NCBI RefSeq assembly: GCF_017347085.1
Contig: NZ_JADPSA010000023.1
Coordinates: forward strand, 1 to 64,000
Direction of reading: 5' to 3'
DNA length: 64,000 nt
Source: Nesterenkonia sp. E16_10
Lineage (GTDB): Bacteria; Actinomycetota; Actinomycetes; Actinomycetales; Micrococcaceae
Shown here piece after piece: positions 8,348 to 16,544 of this stretch (the first letter of the stretch is position 1; every line of letters starts with the position of its first letter). Below the pieces are notes generated by a model, which did no database searches, was not told the origin of the DNA, and worked only from the letters and a program-made list of their open reading frames with translations. Position numbers and translations under genes: made by a program.

Positions 8348-8643
8348 AGGTGCTTCACCCCTTCGGACTGGGTGTAGTACGTGGCATGGCGGTAGCTCTT
8401 GCCCTGGGCGGATTCGAAGTAGGCGCCCTTGGAGTCAGGGTCCGAGGCCATGATCGCCGCGGCCGGCACCACCCACACCGAGGTGCCCTCGTTGCGCCGG
8501 GTGTAGAGGTCCCGGGCATTGCGGATCGCCATGGTGGCATCAGGGGCGTGCAGCGATCCCGCGTGGACATGAGAGAGCCCGCGTGAGGACCGGATGAAGA
8601 CCTCCCAGAGGGGCCAGGAGCTTGAATCTGCGCTGGAGGTCAT
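8344..8643 (-). CDS. paaB: Phenylacetyl-CoA epoxidase subunit PaaB
   Basis: A 99-residue subunit, recognised by WPLWEVFIRSSRGLSHVHAGS at its N-terminus and by its place between paaA and paaC. PaaB bridges the AC heterodimers of the epoxidase complex. Start ATG at 8643 with a GAGG just upstream. It overlaps paaC by four bases. The 48-base gap from paaA contains no feature I can identify. Confidence 0.95.
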   Translation of the reverse strand: MTSSADSSSWPLWEVFIRSSRGLSHVHAGSLHAPDATMAIRNARDLYTRRNEGTSVWVVPAAAIMASDPDSKGAYFESAQGKSYRHATYYTQSEGVKHL

Positions 8644-8691
8644 GGCCTCGTCTTTCTCGTGGTGATGTCGGGGGGGGCTGTGGAGCGGGGC

Positions 8692-9723
8692 TCAGGCGCC
8701 GATCAGGGCGGCCTGGTCACGATCCCGGCCTTGGGCCTGGTGGTTCGCGTAGGCCACGGCGGCCTCGCGCACCCAGGCGCCTTCGTCGCGGGCCTTGCGG
8801 TAGTGCTCCAGGCGCTGGCGGCTCAGCGGGCCGTTGCCCTTGATGACCGCGAAGAACTCGTCCCAGTCCAGGTCGCCGAAGTCGTAGTGTCCGCGTTCCT
8901 CGTTCCACTTCAGCTCGGGATCGGGAAGCGTCAGTCCCAGGGCCTCGACCTGCGGGACCAACATGTCCACGAAGCGCTGGCGCAGCTCATCGTTGGTGAA
9001 GCGCTTGATCTTCCACTCCATGGACTGCTGGGAGTTCGGGGAGTCGCCGTCGGGCGGGCCGAACATCTGCAGCGCCGGGCCGTAGAAGCGGTCCACGGCG
9101 TCCTGGGCCATCTGGTGCTGCGCTTCGGTGCCATGGGAGAGCGAGTAGAGGATCTCCCAGCCCTGGCGCTGATGGAAGGACTCTTCCTTGCAGATCCGCA
9201 CCATGGCGCGGCCATAGGGTCCATAGGATGCGCGGCAGAGCGGCACCTGGTTCACGATGGCGGCGCCGTCGACCAGCCAGCCGATCGCGCCGATGTCGGC
9301 CCAGGTCCGGGCCGGGTAGTTAAAAATGGAGGAGTACTTGGCCTTGCCGCTGTAGAGCTGGTCGTACATCTCTTCGCGGGGGCGGCCGAGGGTCTCGGCG
9401 GCGGAGTAGAGGTAGAGCCCGTGGCCGGCCTCGTCCTGGACCTTGGCCATCAGGATCGCCTTGCGCTTGAGGCTGGGGGCCCGGGAGATCCAGTTGCCCT
9501 CGGGCTGCATGCCGATGATCTCGGAGTGCGCGTGCTGGGAGACCTGCCGCACCAGCGACTTCCGGTAGGACTCGGGCATCCAGTCCCGCGGTTCGATGCG
9601 GGAGTCCTCGGCGATGAGCTCGTCGAAGCGGTGCTGCCCGGCCTCTGCCTCGGCAAGGGCCGTTGCGGCATCGCCCTCGTCAGCGAGGTGCAGGGGAGCG
9701 TGCTGGTGGTTCTCGGGTGACAT
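8692..9723 (-). CDS. paaA: Phenylacetyl-CoA epoxidase catalytic PaaA
   Basis: A 343-residue di-iron monooxygenase subunit that epoxidises the ring of phenylacetyl-CoA. Metal-ligand segments are visible as [14 protein letters not shown] and [15 protein letters not shown] (E-x2-H type). Two ATGs are in frame, at 9729 and 9723. AGAGG lies six bases before the second and abuts the first, so 9723 is preferred. First gene of the paaABCDE operon; a PaaR-like operator lies 25 bases upstream. Ring cleavage (PaaZ) is not encoded in this window. Confidence 0.95.
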   Translation of the reverse strand: MSPENHQHAPLHLADEGDAATALAEAEAGQHRFDELIAEDSRIEPRDWMPESYRKSLVRQVSQHAHSEIIGMQPEGNWISRAPSLKRKAILMAKVQDEAGHGLYLYSAAETLGRPREEMYDQLYSGKAKYSSIFNYPARTWADIGAIGWLVDGAAIVNQVPLCRASYGPYGRAMVRICKEESFHQRQGWEILYSLSHGTEAQHQMAQDAVDRFYGPALQMFGPPDGDSPNSQQSMEWKIKRFTNDELRQRFVDMLVPQVEALGLTLPDPELKWNEERGHYDFGDLDWDEFFAVIKGNGPLSRQRLEHYRKARDEGAWVREAAVAYANHQAQGRDRDQAALIGA

Positions 9724-9747
9724 GGTCATCCTCTATTCCGTCGCATT

Positions 9748-9769
9748 ATTTACCGACCGTTCGTTCAGT
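9748..9769 (-). promoter_or_regulatory. PaaR-like operator before paaA
   Basis: Read leftward the site is ACTGAACGAAC followed by GGTCGGTAAAT, an imperfect 22-bp palindrome. It matches 14 of the 16 fixed positions of the PaaR motif I recall from Corynebacterium glutamicum (ACTNACCG-NN-CG-NN-CGGTNAGT). It lies 25 bp before the paaA start, where a repressor would block transcription. The probable binding protein is the TetR encoded at 28158-28778. Confidence 0.7.
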
Positions 9770-9906
9770 ATAGCACTGGAGGTGTGACGGTCAACACGCG
9801 GGTTGGGATCTGCTCCGCTGGCCCGCGCGGTGCCTCGACGTTCCGCGGCTCACGGCTGCGGATCGCGTGGACGCGGCGCGGATGCACCCCAGGGGCTCGA
9901 GCAAAC

Positions 9907-9941
9907 AGACCATCTGGTCTAAAATTAGACCGATCGGTTCA
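9907..9941 (+). promoter_or_regulatory. Twin TetR operators around a -10 box
   Basis: AGACC-ATCT-GGTCT (9907-9920) and TAGACCGATCGGTTCA (9926-9941; core ACCGATCGGT is a perfect palindrome) flank the sequence TAAAAT (9920-9925), a good -10 box. A TetR dimer on either would occlude the promoter of the operon starting at 9976. That operon ends in a TetR gene (12201), which suggests autoregulation. The palindromes are visible; the identity of the regulator is inferred. Confidence 0.65.
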
Positions 9942-9975
9942 ATTGGGCCTGGAGCCCACGGAAAGGAAGTCTCTC

Positions 9976-10503
9976 GTGCCGTCGAACAGCAACCACGGTG
10001 CCCCTGCGCTGGACCCCGATGTGGCGGTCCGGCTCCCGCGCCTGCGCATTGAACGGCGCGCGATCATCTGGTGGACGATTCGTGCGCTGTTGCTGTGGGG
10101 TTCGCTCTTGGCCGCGCTGCTGGTGTCGATGGTGCTCTGGGAACCTGCGCGCGTCTGGCTCACGGTCCCGGCGATCGTGTTGGGCGTGATCTTCCTCGCT
10201 CGACTCTGCGTGGAGCCGTGGTGGCGCTATGCGGTGCACCGCTGGGAGATCACCGAGCAGGCCACCTATGCCTCCAAGGGCTGGATCGTGCGGGAATGGC
10301 GGGTCGCGCCCAGTTCACGGATCCAGACGGTCGACGCCGTGCGGGGTCCGCTGGAGCAGCTGTTGGGACTCTCCACGCTGCGGGTGACGACGGCCTCGTC
10401 CTCCGGCGCGGTGAACATCAGCGGGCTCGATCGCAAGACGGCCGAGGACGCCGCCCAGCGGCTGGCCCTCGTCGCGGAGCTTTCCGAGGGAGACGCCACG
10501 TGA
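9976..10503 (+). CDS. PH-domain membrane protein, YdbS-like
   Basis: A 175-residue protein with two adjacent hydrophobic helices (roughly residues 30-75) followed by a bacterial PH domain of the bPH2 type. ASKGWIVREWRVAPSSRIQTVDAVRGPLEQLLGLSTLRV carries the family's conserved core, including the RIQTVD and G-LSTLRV segments. Function is unknown; B. subtilis YdbS/YdbT pairs have been linked to resistance to secreted toxins. GTG start at 9976 with GGAAAGGAAG upstream; an in-frame start at 9784 is unsupported. It overlaps the next gene as GTGA. Confidence 0.8.
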   Translation: MPSNSNHGAPALDPDVAVRLPRLRIERRAIIWWTIRALLLWGSLLAALLVSMVLWEPARVWLTVPAIVLGVIFLARLCVEPWWRYAVHRWEITEQATYASKGWIVREWRVAPSSRIQTVDAVRGPLEQLLGLSTLRVTTASSSGAVNISGLDRKTAEDAAQRLALVAELSEGDAT

Positions 10504-12191
10504 CCGGGGCACCGGAACGATCGGGGGCGCTGGAACGGCCGGGGGCGCTGGAGCGAGCGGCGCAGTCTCTGGAAGCCGCCGGCCCCGACGGGGAGTGGCG
10601 CGGCCTCAGCGTCCGGGTGATCTGGGTCGACTTCGTCAGGAGCCTGGTGTCCCTGATGCCCGCGGTCCTCGCCATCGGCGTCTTCGAGGTCGAGGCATCG
10701 CTGGAGTCCCTGTGGCCCTTCGCGCTGCTCGCGGCGTGGGGTGTCATCGGTGCGGTCGCAGACATCATCCGCTGGATCTTCACCCGCTACCGCGTGACCG
10801 AGAACGAGATCGAGCGCCGCACCGGGTTCCTGGTGCGTCGGCACCGTTCGGTCCGCCACGACCGCATCCGCAGCGTCGACACACACGCCAAGCTCCGTCA
10901 CCGCATCGCCGGCCTGCGCGTGGTGACCGTGGGCGCGGGTCAACAGACCAACACCGGTGAGGCTGCGTTCGTGCTGGATGCGCTCACGCGCGCCGACGCA
11001 GAGCTGCTGCGAGAGCTGCTGCTTCAGGAACGCAGAGATGCCTGGGAACCGACCGGCGGTCCGCGGGACGGTGATCGGATCTTCCAGTCGGAGTCAGAGT
11101 CAGAGTCAGAGTCCGCGTCAGAGTCCGAGGGTGCGAGCTCGGGCGTGCCCGCGGGTGCGCAGGAGCGGCAGCGTGAGGACATCGAGGTCCTCGCCGGGCT
11201 GCGCCCCTGGTGGGTCGTCTACCACCTGTTCAGCATCTGGGCCTATCTCCTGGCGGCAGGGCTGTTGTGGGGTGCGTATTGGCTCGCGGCGACGTTCGGG
11301 GTCGACCTGCTGGATCTCAGCTCCCGCTTCGTCGACTGGAACGAGCTGGGGTGGGGCGGCGTCGTCGTGCTCGGGCTGCTCGTCGGAGGCGTCGTCGGTG
11401 CCCTCGGGATGGGGGTGAACTTCTTCACCGCCTATTGGAGGTTCGAGCTTGCACGCGTACCCTCCGCCAAGACCACTTTCCTGCGCACGCGAAGAGGGCT
11501 CTTCAGCACCCGCGAGGTCAATCGGGACGAGGCCCGCATCCGCGGAGTATCCATCGGCGAGCCGCTGCTGTGGCGGTGGATGAAGATGGCCGACACCACC
11601 GTCATCACCACGGGGCTGGGGCTGTGGGATATGGAAGAACCCACCGCCATCCTTCCGCGCGGGCCCCGGGGCATCGCCCGAGACGTGGCGGCGCGCGTAC
11701 TGGGGGAGCCACGACCGTTCACCATGCCGGTCGAGCGACATCCGCGGGCGGCGCTGCGACGCCGGCTCTGGTGGGCGACGGCGCTCGCTGCGGGCGTTCT
11801 CAGCTGTGTGGCGCTGCCCGTGGCCTCCGGGACCGCGCCGATGTGGCTGCTGTGGGCGGCGCTCGGGGTGTGGCCGCTTGGGCTGGCTGGCGCCGTCATC
11901 GCGTACCGGGCGCTGGGGCATGCGATCGTCGGGGACTACCTCATGGTGCGGGCCGGTCTGATGAGTCGGACGACCTCGGTGCTGCGCCGCGACGCGGTCA
12001 GCACCATCGCGGTGCGCCAGTCGATCCTGCAGAAGAGGCTCGGGCTCAGCACGGTCTCGGCCATGACCGCGGCGGGCTGGTCCGTCTATGAGGCGCCGGA
12101 TGTGGCGAGCAGCGAGGCGCTCCGGCTTGCCGCGCAGGCTGCCCCGGGCCTCATCGACGAGTTCCTCGAGACATCGTCACCGGAGATCTGA
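10500..12191 (+). CDS. Large PH-domain membrane protein, YdbT-like
   Basis: A 563-residue protein with three bPH2 modules, each after a pair of membrane helices: about residues 50-185 (RYRVTENEIERRTGFLVRR and DRIRSVD), 235-400 (RRGLFSTREVNRDEARIRGVSIGEP) and 420-550 (GDYLMVRAGLMSRTTSVLRRDAVSTI). Between the first and second is a low-complexity SESESES-type stretch encoded by tandem TCAGAG hexamers near 11085-11130. It probably forms a complex with the small partner encoded just upstream. GTG start at 10500, coupled to the upstream stop. The open frame continues upstream to 10071 but that part is the other gene's sequence. Biochemical role unknown. Confidence 0.8.
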   Translation: MTGAPERSGALERPGALERAAQSLEAAGPDGEWRGLSVRVIWVDFVRSLVSLMPAVLAIGVFEVEASLESLWPFALLAAWGVIGAVADIIRWIFTRYRVTENEIERRTGFLVRRHRSVRHDRIRSVDTHAKLRHRIAGLRVVTVGAGQQTNTGEAAFVLDALTRADAELLRELLLQERRDAWEPTGGPRDGDRIFQSESESESESASESEGASSGVPAGAQERQREDIEVLAGLRPWWVVYHLFSIWAYLLAAGLLWGAYWLAATFGVDLLDLSSRFVDWNELGWGGVVVLGLLVGGVVGALGMGVNFFTAYWRFELARVPSAKTTFLRTRRGLFSTREVNRDEARIRGVSIGEPLLWRWMKMADTTVITTGLGLWDMEEPTAILPRGPRGIARDVAARVLGEPRPFTMPVERHPRAALRRRLWWATALAAGVLSCVALPVASGTAPMWLLWAALGVWPLGLAGAVIAYRALGHAIVGDYLMVRAGLMSRTTSVLRRDAVSTIAVRQSILQKRLGLSTVSAMTAAGWSVYEAPDVASSEALRLAAQAAPGLIDEFLETSSPEI

Positions 12192-12200
12192 GGCCAGAAC

Positions 12201-12824
12201 ATGCAGTCAACAGAAGATCGACGGACGTTCACCGAAGCCGCCCGCCGCGCCCAGATTGTGGAAGGCGCCATCACGACGATCAATGAGATCGGCTACCACC
12301 GTGCCTCACTGGCGGAGATCGCGAAGCGATCACAGGTGGCCAAGAGCGGAATCGTCTACTACTTCGGGTCCAAGGACGCGCTGCTGCTCCAAGTCCTGGA
12401 CATCGTGTTCTCTGGGCTGGGCAGCGAGGTGGAGAACGCGGTGGGGGCCGAATCTGCACCCGAGGACCAGCTTCGCGCCTACGCACAGAGCTACCTCTCC
12501 CACGTCGATGCCCACCGCCGCGAGGTGGCCGCCGGTGTGACCATCGTTCTCTCTCACCGAGGGCCGGAGGGAGTTCCGCTCTACCTGATCCGAACTCAGG
12601 AGGAGACGGCGCTGCTGCGTCAGATCCTGAGTGACGGAATGGCGGAGGGGACCTTTCGACGCATGCCTCTGGCGGTCGCGGTGGACGTCGCGGAGTCTCT
12701 CCTGGACCTTGCGGTCACCACCGTCCAGCGCGACCTCGACACCGATCTGAGTGAGCTCATTCCCGGGATCATCACCTTCCTCTTGCGAGGGCTGGATCCG
12801 CAGGGTCAGCAGGACTTGGGGTAA
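12201..12824 (+). CDS. TetR/AcrR family regulator
   Basis: A 207-residue repressor. The N-terminal helix-turn-helix is clear (IVEGAITTINEIGYHRASLAEIAKRSQVAKSGIVYYFGSKDALL, about 19-62), and the helical ligand-binding domain has a TetR_C-type tail. The gene follows the PH-domain pair after nine bases, so it is probably in their operon. It is the obvious candidate to bind the two palindromes at 9907-9941. Inducer unknown. Confidence 0.85.
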   Translation: MQSTEDRRTFTEAARRAQIVEGAITTINEIGYHRASLAEIAKRSQVAKSGIVYYFGSKDALLLQVLDIVFSGLGSEVENAVGAESAPEDQLRAYAQSYLSHVDAHRREVAAGVTIVLSHRGPEGVPLYLIRTQEETALLRQILSDGMAEGTFRRMPLAVAVDVAESLLDLAVTTVQRDLDTDLSELIPGIITFLLRGLDPQGQQDLG

Positions 12825-12828
12825 CGGT

Positions 12829-13131
12829 CTAGGCCGGCTCCTCGCCGACGCCCCGACGACGGATCCGGATCGGACCTCGAGCGGTGGCGAGGTCGACCAC
12901 TTCGCCGCGCTGGGTGATCTCCACGAGGCCGGCGGCTACGAGGCGTCGCGCCGCCTCTCGCGCCGCATCCATCTGCTCCCGCCACTCTTCACCGGCCACC
13001 GCGCGAGCAGCCTCCGAGGGACAGATCGTCGCCGATGCGGCGCGCTTGTCGAGCAGCTCGAGGATCGCGCGCTCCATGTCACGGTCGGAGGCTGCGCACG
13101 GTGATTCGTCCATGGCTCCAGTCTCCACCAC
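12829..13131 (-). CDS. DUF3253 protein
   Basis: A 100-residue protein with the DUF3253 pattern: ILELLDKRAASATICPSEAARAV, then EEWREQMDAAREAARRLVAAGLVEITQRGEVVDL and ARGPIRIRR. The arrangement looks like a small winged-helix domain, so nucleic-acid binding is possible, but function is not established. It may start at the second Met (13113). It converges with the TetR gene with only four bases between. Confidence 0.75.
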   Translation of the reverse strand: MVETGAMDESPCAASDRDMERAILELLDKRAASATICPSEAARAVAGEEWREQMDAAREAARRLVAAGLVEITQRGEVVDLATARGPIRIRRRGVGEEPA

Positions 13132-13195
13132 TCGCGAACGGGGTGGGGCCCACCGGGGCCGGCCTTGGCCCCGAGATCACCGGGCGCAGGCTGGC

Positions 13196-14374
13196 TCAGC
13201 GGAAGGCGGAGTGTCCGGTGAGGTGCTGGCCGAGAATCAGGCTGTGCACCTCATCGGTGCCCTCGTATGTGCGCACGGACTCGAGATTGTTGGCATGGCG
13301 CAGCGGTGAGTAGTCGAGGGTGACGCCGTTGCCACCGAGCATCGTGCGCGCTTCTCTGCACACGTCGATCGCGATTCTGCAGTTGTTCAACTTGCCCGCG
13401 GAAATCATGTGGTTCTCTAAGCGATTCTCATCCTTGAGGCGGCCGATGCGCAGCGCCAACAGCTGCCCCTTCTGGATCTCCAGGGCCATGTTCACGAGTT
13501 TTGCCTGGGAGAGCTGGTACGCCGCAAGCGGCTTGTCGAACTGAACTCGGTGCTGCGAATACTCCAGGGCGGCGTCGAAGCTGTCCCGCGCTGCTCCCAG
13601 GGCTCCCCAGATGATGCCGTAGCGGGCCTCGTTGAGGCATGAGAATGGGCCTCGGAGTCCCGGGTTCTCGGGAAGGATGGCATCGGCTGGAAGACTGACG
13701 TCCTCCATGGTGATGTCGCACTGGATGGAGGCGCGCATCGACAGCTTCTGCTCGATGGGAGTAGCGGTGAAACCGCGAGCGTCCGTGGGCACGAGGAAGC
13801 CGCGGACCCGACTGCGCCCGCTCTCATCGACAACTTTTGCCCAGATCACCGCCACCTGGGCGATCGAGGCGAGACCGATCCAGCGCTTGGCGCCCTGGAG
13901 GACCCACTCGTCGCCCTCGCGCACTGCGGTGGTCGCCATGGTTGACGGGTCCGAGCCCGCGGTGGGTTCGGTCAGTCCGAAGCACCCGATGATCTCACCG
14001 GCGGCCATGCCCGGCAGGTAACGCTGCTTCTGCTCCTCGGAGCCATGCTTGGCGATCGCGGACATCGCCAGCGAGCCTTGGACCGAGACGAATGTGCGCA
14101 GGCCAGAATCTCCGGCCTCGAGTTCTTGCATGGCGATCCCGTACTGCACTGCGGACTTCCCGGCGCACCCATAACCCTGGATATGCATGCCGAGCAGACC
14201 GAGCGTGGCCATCTCAGCGATGATCTCCTGCGGGAAGTGCGCGTCCGAATACCACGCGGCGATATTCGGGCGGATGCGTCTGTCCACGAACTCGCGAACC
14301 ATTCCCTGAGTCTCACGCTCCTCGGAACTGAAGTCTGCTTCGACATCGAGCAGATCGGCTGCGGCTGGGTTCAT
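13196..14374 (-). CDS. Glutaryl-CoA dehydrogenase-like acyl-CoA dehydrogenase
   Basis: A 392-residue flavoenzyme. It aligns by eye with human glutaryl-CoA dehydrogenase throughout. GDSGLRTFVSVQGSLAM keeps the Arg that binds the distal carboxylate, FGLTEPTAGSDPSTM is the FAD/CoA loop, and VRTYEGTDEVHSL holds the catalytic Glu. This points to a dicarboxyl-CoA substrate such as glutaryl-CoA, with oxidation possibly coupled to decarboxylation. The start at 14374 has AAGGAG six bases upstream; a longer frame to 14416 lacks support. It is divergent from the TRAP/beta-oxidation operon and probably part of the same pathway. Confidence 0.85.
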   Translation of the reverse strand: MNPAAADLLDVEADFSSEERETQGMVREFVDRRIRPNIAAWYSDAHFPQEIIAEMATLGLLGMHIQGYGCAGKSAVQYGIAMQELEAGDSGLRTFVSVQGSLAMSAIAKHGSEEQKQRYLPGMAAGEIIGCFGLTEPTAGSDPSTMATTAVREGDEWVLQGAKRWIGLASIAQVAVIWAKVVDESGRSRVRGFLVPTDARGFTATPIEQKLSMRASIQCDITMEDVSLPADAILPENPGLRGPFSCLNEARYGIIWGALGAARDSFDAALEYSQHRVQFDKPLAAYQLSQAKLVNMALEIQKGQLLALRIGRLKDENRLENHMISAGKLNNCRIAIDVCREARTMLGGNGVTLDYSPLRHANNLESVRTYEGTDEVHSLILGQHLTGHSAFR

Positions 14375-14416
14375 GGAGCGCTCCTTGAAGACGGGATGTG
14401 CAGAGGTCTTTTTCAA

Positions 14417-14562
14417 GGATTGCGCACTTGTGACCCGGATAACACCTCGAAGCGAATAATTGCTATACAGGTATCAATAAACCCTTAATTAGGTATTTGA
14501 ACTTTATCAGTGGCCGTGGAAGTGTGATCTGGACGACATTTTCCCTCACATTGGAGACTTCC
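14417..14562. promoter_or_regulatory. AT-rich divergent promoter region
   Basis: This spacer separates two divergent catabolic genes and is strikingly A/T-rich for the window. ATAC-AG-GTAT (14465-14474) is a 10-bp palindrome. AGGTAT occurs at 14469 and again at 14491, a 22-bp or two-turn spacing. LysR-type activators often bind such repeats; the LysR at 25469-26416 is a candidate. Promoter boxes were not assigned. Confidence 0.4.
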
Positions 14563-15360
14563 GTGCCGCATCAGCTCCCCGCCGATACTTCGGCCCGAGT
14601 GCATGTCCAGCGTGCTGGTGCCGTGGCGATCGTGGTGCTCGAGGATCCTTCCCGCCGAAACGTGCTCGGATCCCGGATGCGCACCGAATTGCGCAGCGAG
14701 CTGGCGGCGCTCGCCGAAGATCCGACAGTGCGGGCCGTGGTGTTGACCGGCTCAGGAGAATGCTTCAGCAGCGGTGGTGACCTGGCAGCGATGCCTCCCG
14801 CGGATCCAGCCGAGGGTGCCGCCCGCATGGAAGATCTCGCGCTCCTCGTCCGTCGGCTGGCAACGCTCGACAAACCGGTCGTCGCCGCGGTGCGCGGTCC
14901 CGCGGCGGGTGTGGCGGTGGGCCTCGTGTGCTGCTGCGACGTCGTCGTGATCGGGACCAGCGCGCGATTCTTGTTCCCGTTCACCCGGTTGGGTCTGATC
15001 CCCGACGGCGGGCTGATGCACTCGCTGGTCCGAAGGGTGGGCGCCGCGCGTGCGCAGAAGATTCTGCTCGAGGCAGTGCCCATCGCTGACACCGAGGCAC
15101 TCGCCATAGGTCTTGCAGATCACATCGTGACGGACCAGGACGTGCTGAGCGCCGCGGTGGCCCGGGCCGAGGAGCTGGCGAGCAGGGCGCCGCTGGCTGT
15201 CGCCGCGGTCAAGCGAGGAATCCGCGAAGCCTCCAGCACCTACGAGGAGGCCCTCTTCTTCGAGCGGGAGCAGCAACCCGCCCTTTTCGAAACCTCTGAC
15301 TTTGTGGAAGGGAAACAGGCGCTTCTCCACAAGAGGGCTCCTTCCTTCTCCGGGCGCTGA
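14563..15360 (+). CDS. Enoyl-CoA hydratase/isomerase family
   Basis: A 265-residue crotonase. GECFSSGGDLAAM and RGPAAGVAVGLVCCCD form the oxyanion hole. The catalytic Glu usually found after the GGG of a hydratase is not at the usual place (GPAAGVAVGL), and LGLIPDGGLMHSL follows, so isomerase or another crotonase activity is possible. GTG start at 14563 has GGAGA just upstream; the longer frame from 14497 lacks a site. First gene of the TRAP/beta-oxidation operon; the lipoprotein gene follows after 29 bases. Confidence 0.75.
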   Translation: MPHQLPADTSARVHVQRAGAVAIVVLEDPSRRNVLGSRMRTELRSELAALAEDPTVRAVVLTGSGECFSSGGDLAAMPPADPAEGAARMEDLALLVRRLATLDKPVVAAVRGPAAGVAVGLVCCCDVVVIGTSARFLFPFTRLGLIPDGGLMHSLVRRVGAARAQKILLEAVPIADTEALAIGLADHIVTDQDVLSAAVARAEELASRAPLAVAAVKRGIREASSTYEEALFFEREQQPALFETSDFVEGKQALLHKRAPSFSGR

Positions 15361-15389
15361 GCGCCGACCTCTGTGATCGAAAGGCCACG

Positions 15390-16544
15390 ATGAAGACAGC
15401 GAAGATCCGTTCAACTGCCCTGGGCGCCGCCGCACTGCTCGTCCTTGCCGGCTGTGCCAGCGGCGACGCTGCTGCGCAGGCAGACCCCGACGCCCTGCCG
15501 GAGCAATCGGTGTGGTCCACGTACAGCGTGGGCACGGGCACCTATAACGACCTCGCTGCCATCGCGAACACGCTGACCGGCGAAGAGGGGCTTCAGGTAC
15601 GGCTGATGACATCGGACACCGGCATCGGCCGGCTGGCCCCACTGGTGAACGGCACCGCAGACTATGCCCGGGCCGGTGACGAGTACTACTACGCCTTCGA
15701 GGGCGACTATGAGTATGCCAACGAGCAGTGGGGGCCCCAGGACGTGAGCCTGGTGTGGGCGCCCCTCGGCTACTACGGCTTGTTGGTCCGCGCGGACAGC
15801 GGCATCGACTCCTTCGAAGATCTGGAGGGCACGAAATTCCCAGATCTGACCGCGAACACCTCCATCAACAACAAGATGGAGGGCTTCCTCAACTATGGCG
15901 GGCTGACCGGCGACGACGTCGAGAAGGTTCCACTCTCCTACGCCGAGCAGCTTGACGCTCTCGAGGCGGGTCAGATCGATTCCCTCTACCAGAACGTGGT
16001 CGGGTCCAACATCGAGGAGCTCGCCTCGACGACCGATGTGAAATGGCTGACCTTCGACGATCAAGACCCGGACCGCTACGAGACCTGGGACGAGCTCATG
16101 CCCATGGTGAACGTCGGCGAGGTCACCGAGGCCCCCGGAGTGGAGGAGGGCGAGAGCGCCCAGGTCCTGGAGTACACGATTCCGATCACCACGATGGGGG
16201 ACCGAGACACCGAGGAGGTCTACCGCCTCGTGAAATCGATCGTAGAGAACTATGAACACTACGAGGACACCACGCCGGACACTCCGCAGTTCTCCCTCGA
16301 CGCGGTCCTCAAGGAACCTCTGGTGGTCCCGTTCCATGCCGGCACCGTCCGCTTCTTCGAGGAGCGCGGCGTGTGGACGGAGGAGCTCGAGGAGAAGAAC
16401 AACGCACTGATCGAGCGTGGCGAGCGGATGCGGGAGGCCTGGCCCAGCGTTCTCGAGTCCTCCTCAGCGGAGGAGCTCGAAGGAAACTGGGCCGCTTGGA
16501 AGGCCGACGAGTTGAGCAACGAGAGGACCGGCGATGAGGGCTGA
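15390..16544 (+). CDS. TAXI-type TRAP solute-binding lipoprotein
   Basis: A 384-residue extracytoplasmic receptor. The N-terminus has a signal peptide ending in LVLAGC, so the Cys is lipidated. The body fits the TAXI (TRAP-associated) family: SVGTGTYNDLAAIAN near the start, NGTADYARAGDEYYYAFEG, and DLTANTSINNKMEG. It would capture an organic acid outside the cell and deliver it to the fused permease encoded next, which it overlaps by 11 bases. Neighbouring acyl-CoA enzymes suggest a carboxylate ligand. Confidence 0.85.
   Translation: MKTAKIRSTALGAAALLVLAGCASGDAAAQADPDALPEQSVWSTYSVGTGTYNDLAAIANTLTGEEGLQVRLMTSDTGIGRLAPLVNGTADYARAGDEYYYAFEGDYEYANEQWGPQDVSLVWAPLGYYGLLVRADSGIDSFEDLEGTKFPDLTANTSINNKMEGFLNYGGLTGDDVEKVPLSYAEQLDALEAGQIDSLYQNVVGSNIEELASTTDVKWLTFDDQDPDRYETWDELMPMVNVGEVTEAPGVEEGESAQVLEYTIPITTMGDRDTEEVYRLVKSIVENYEHYEDTTPDTPQFSLDAVLKEPLVVPFHAGTVRFFEERGVWTEELEEKNNALIERGERMREAWPSVLESSSAEELEGNWAAWKADELSNERTGDEG

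Noticed and set aside
13155-13172. GGGGCC-GGCCTT-GGCCCC hairpin between the DUF3253 and acyl-CoA dehydrogenase genes
   Set aside because: Short stem without a T-run in either direction; common by chance in this base composition.
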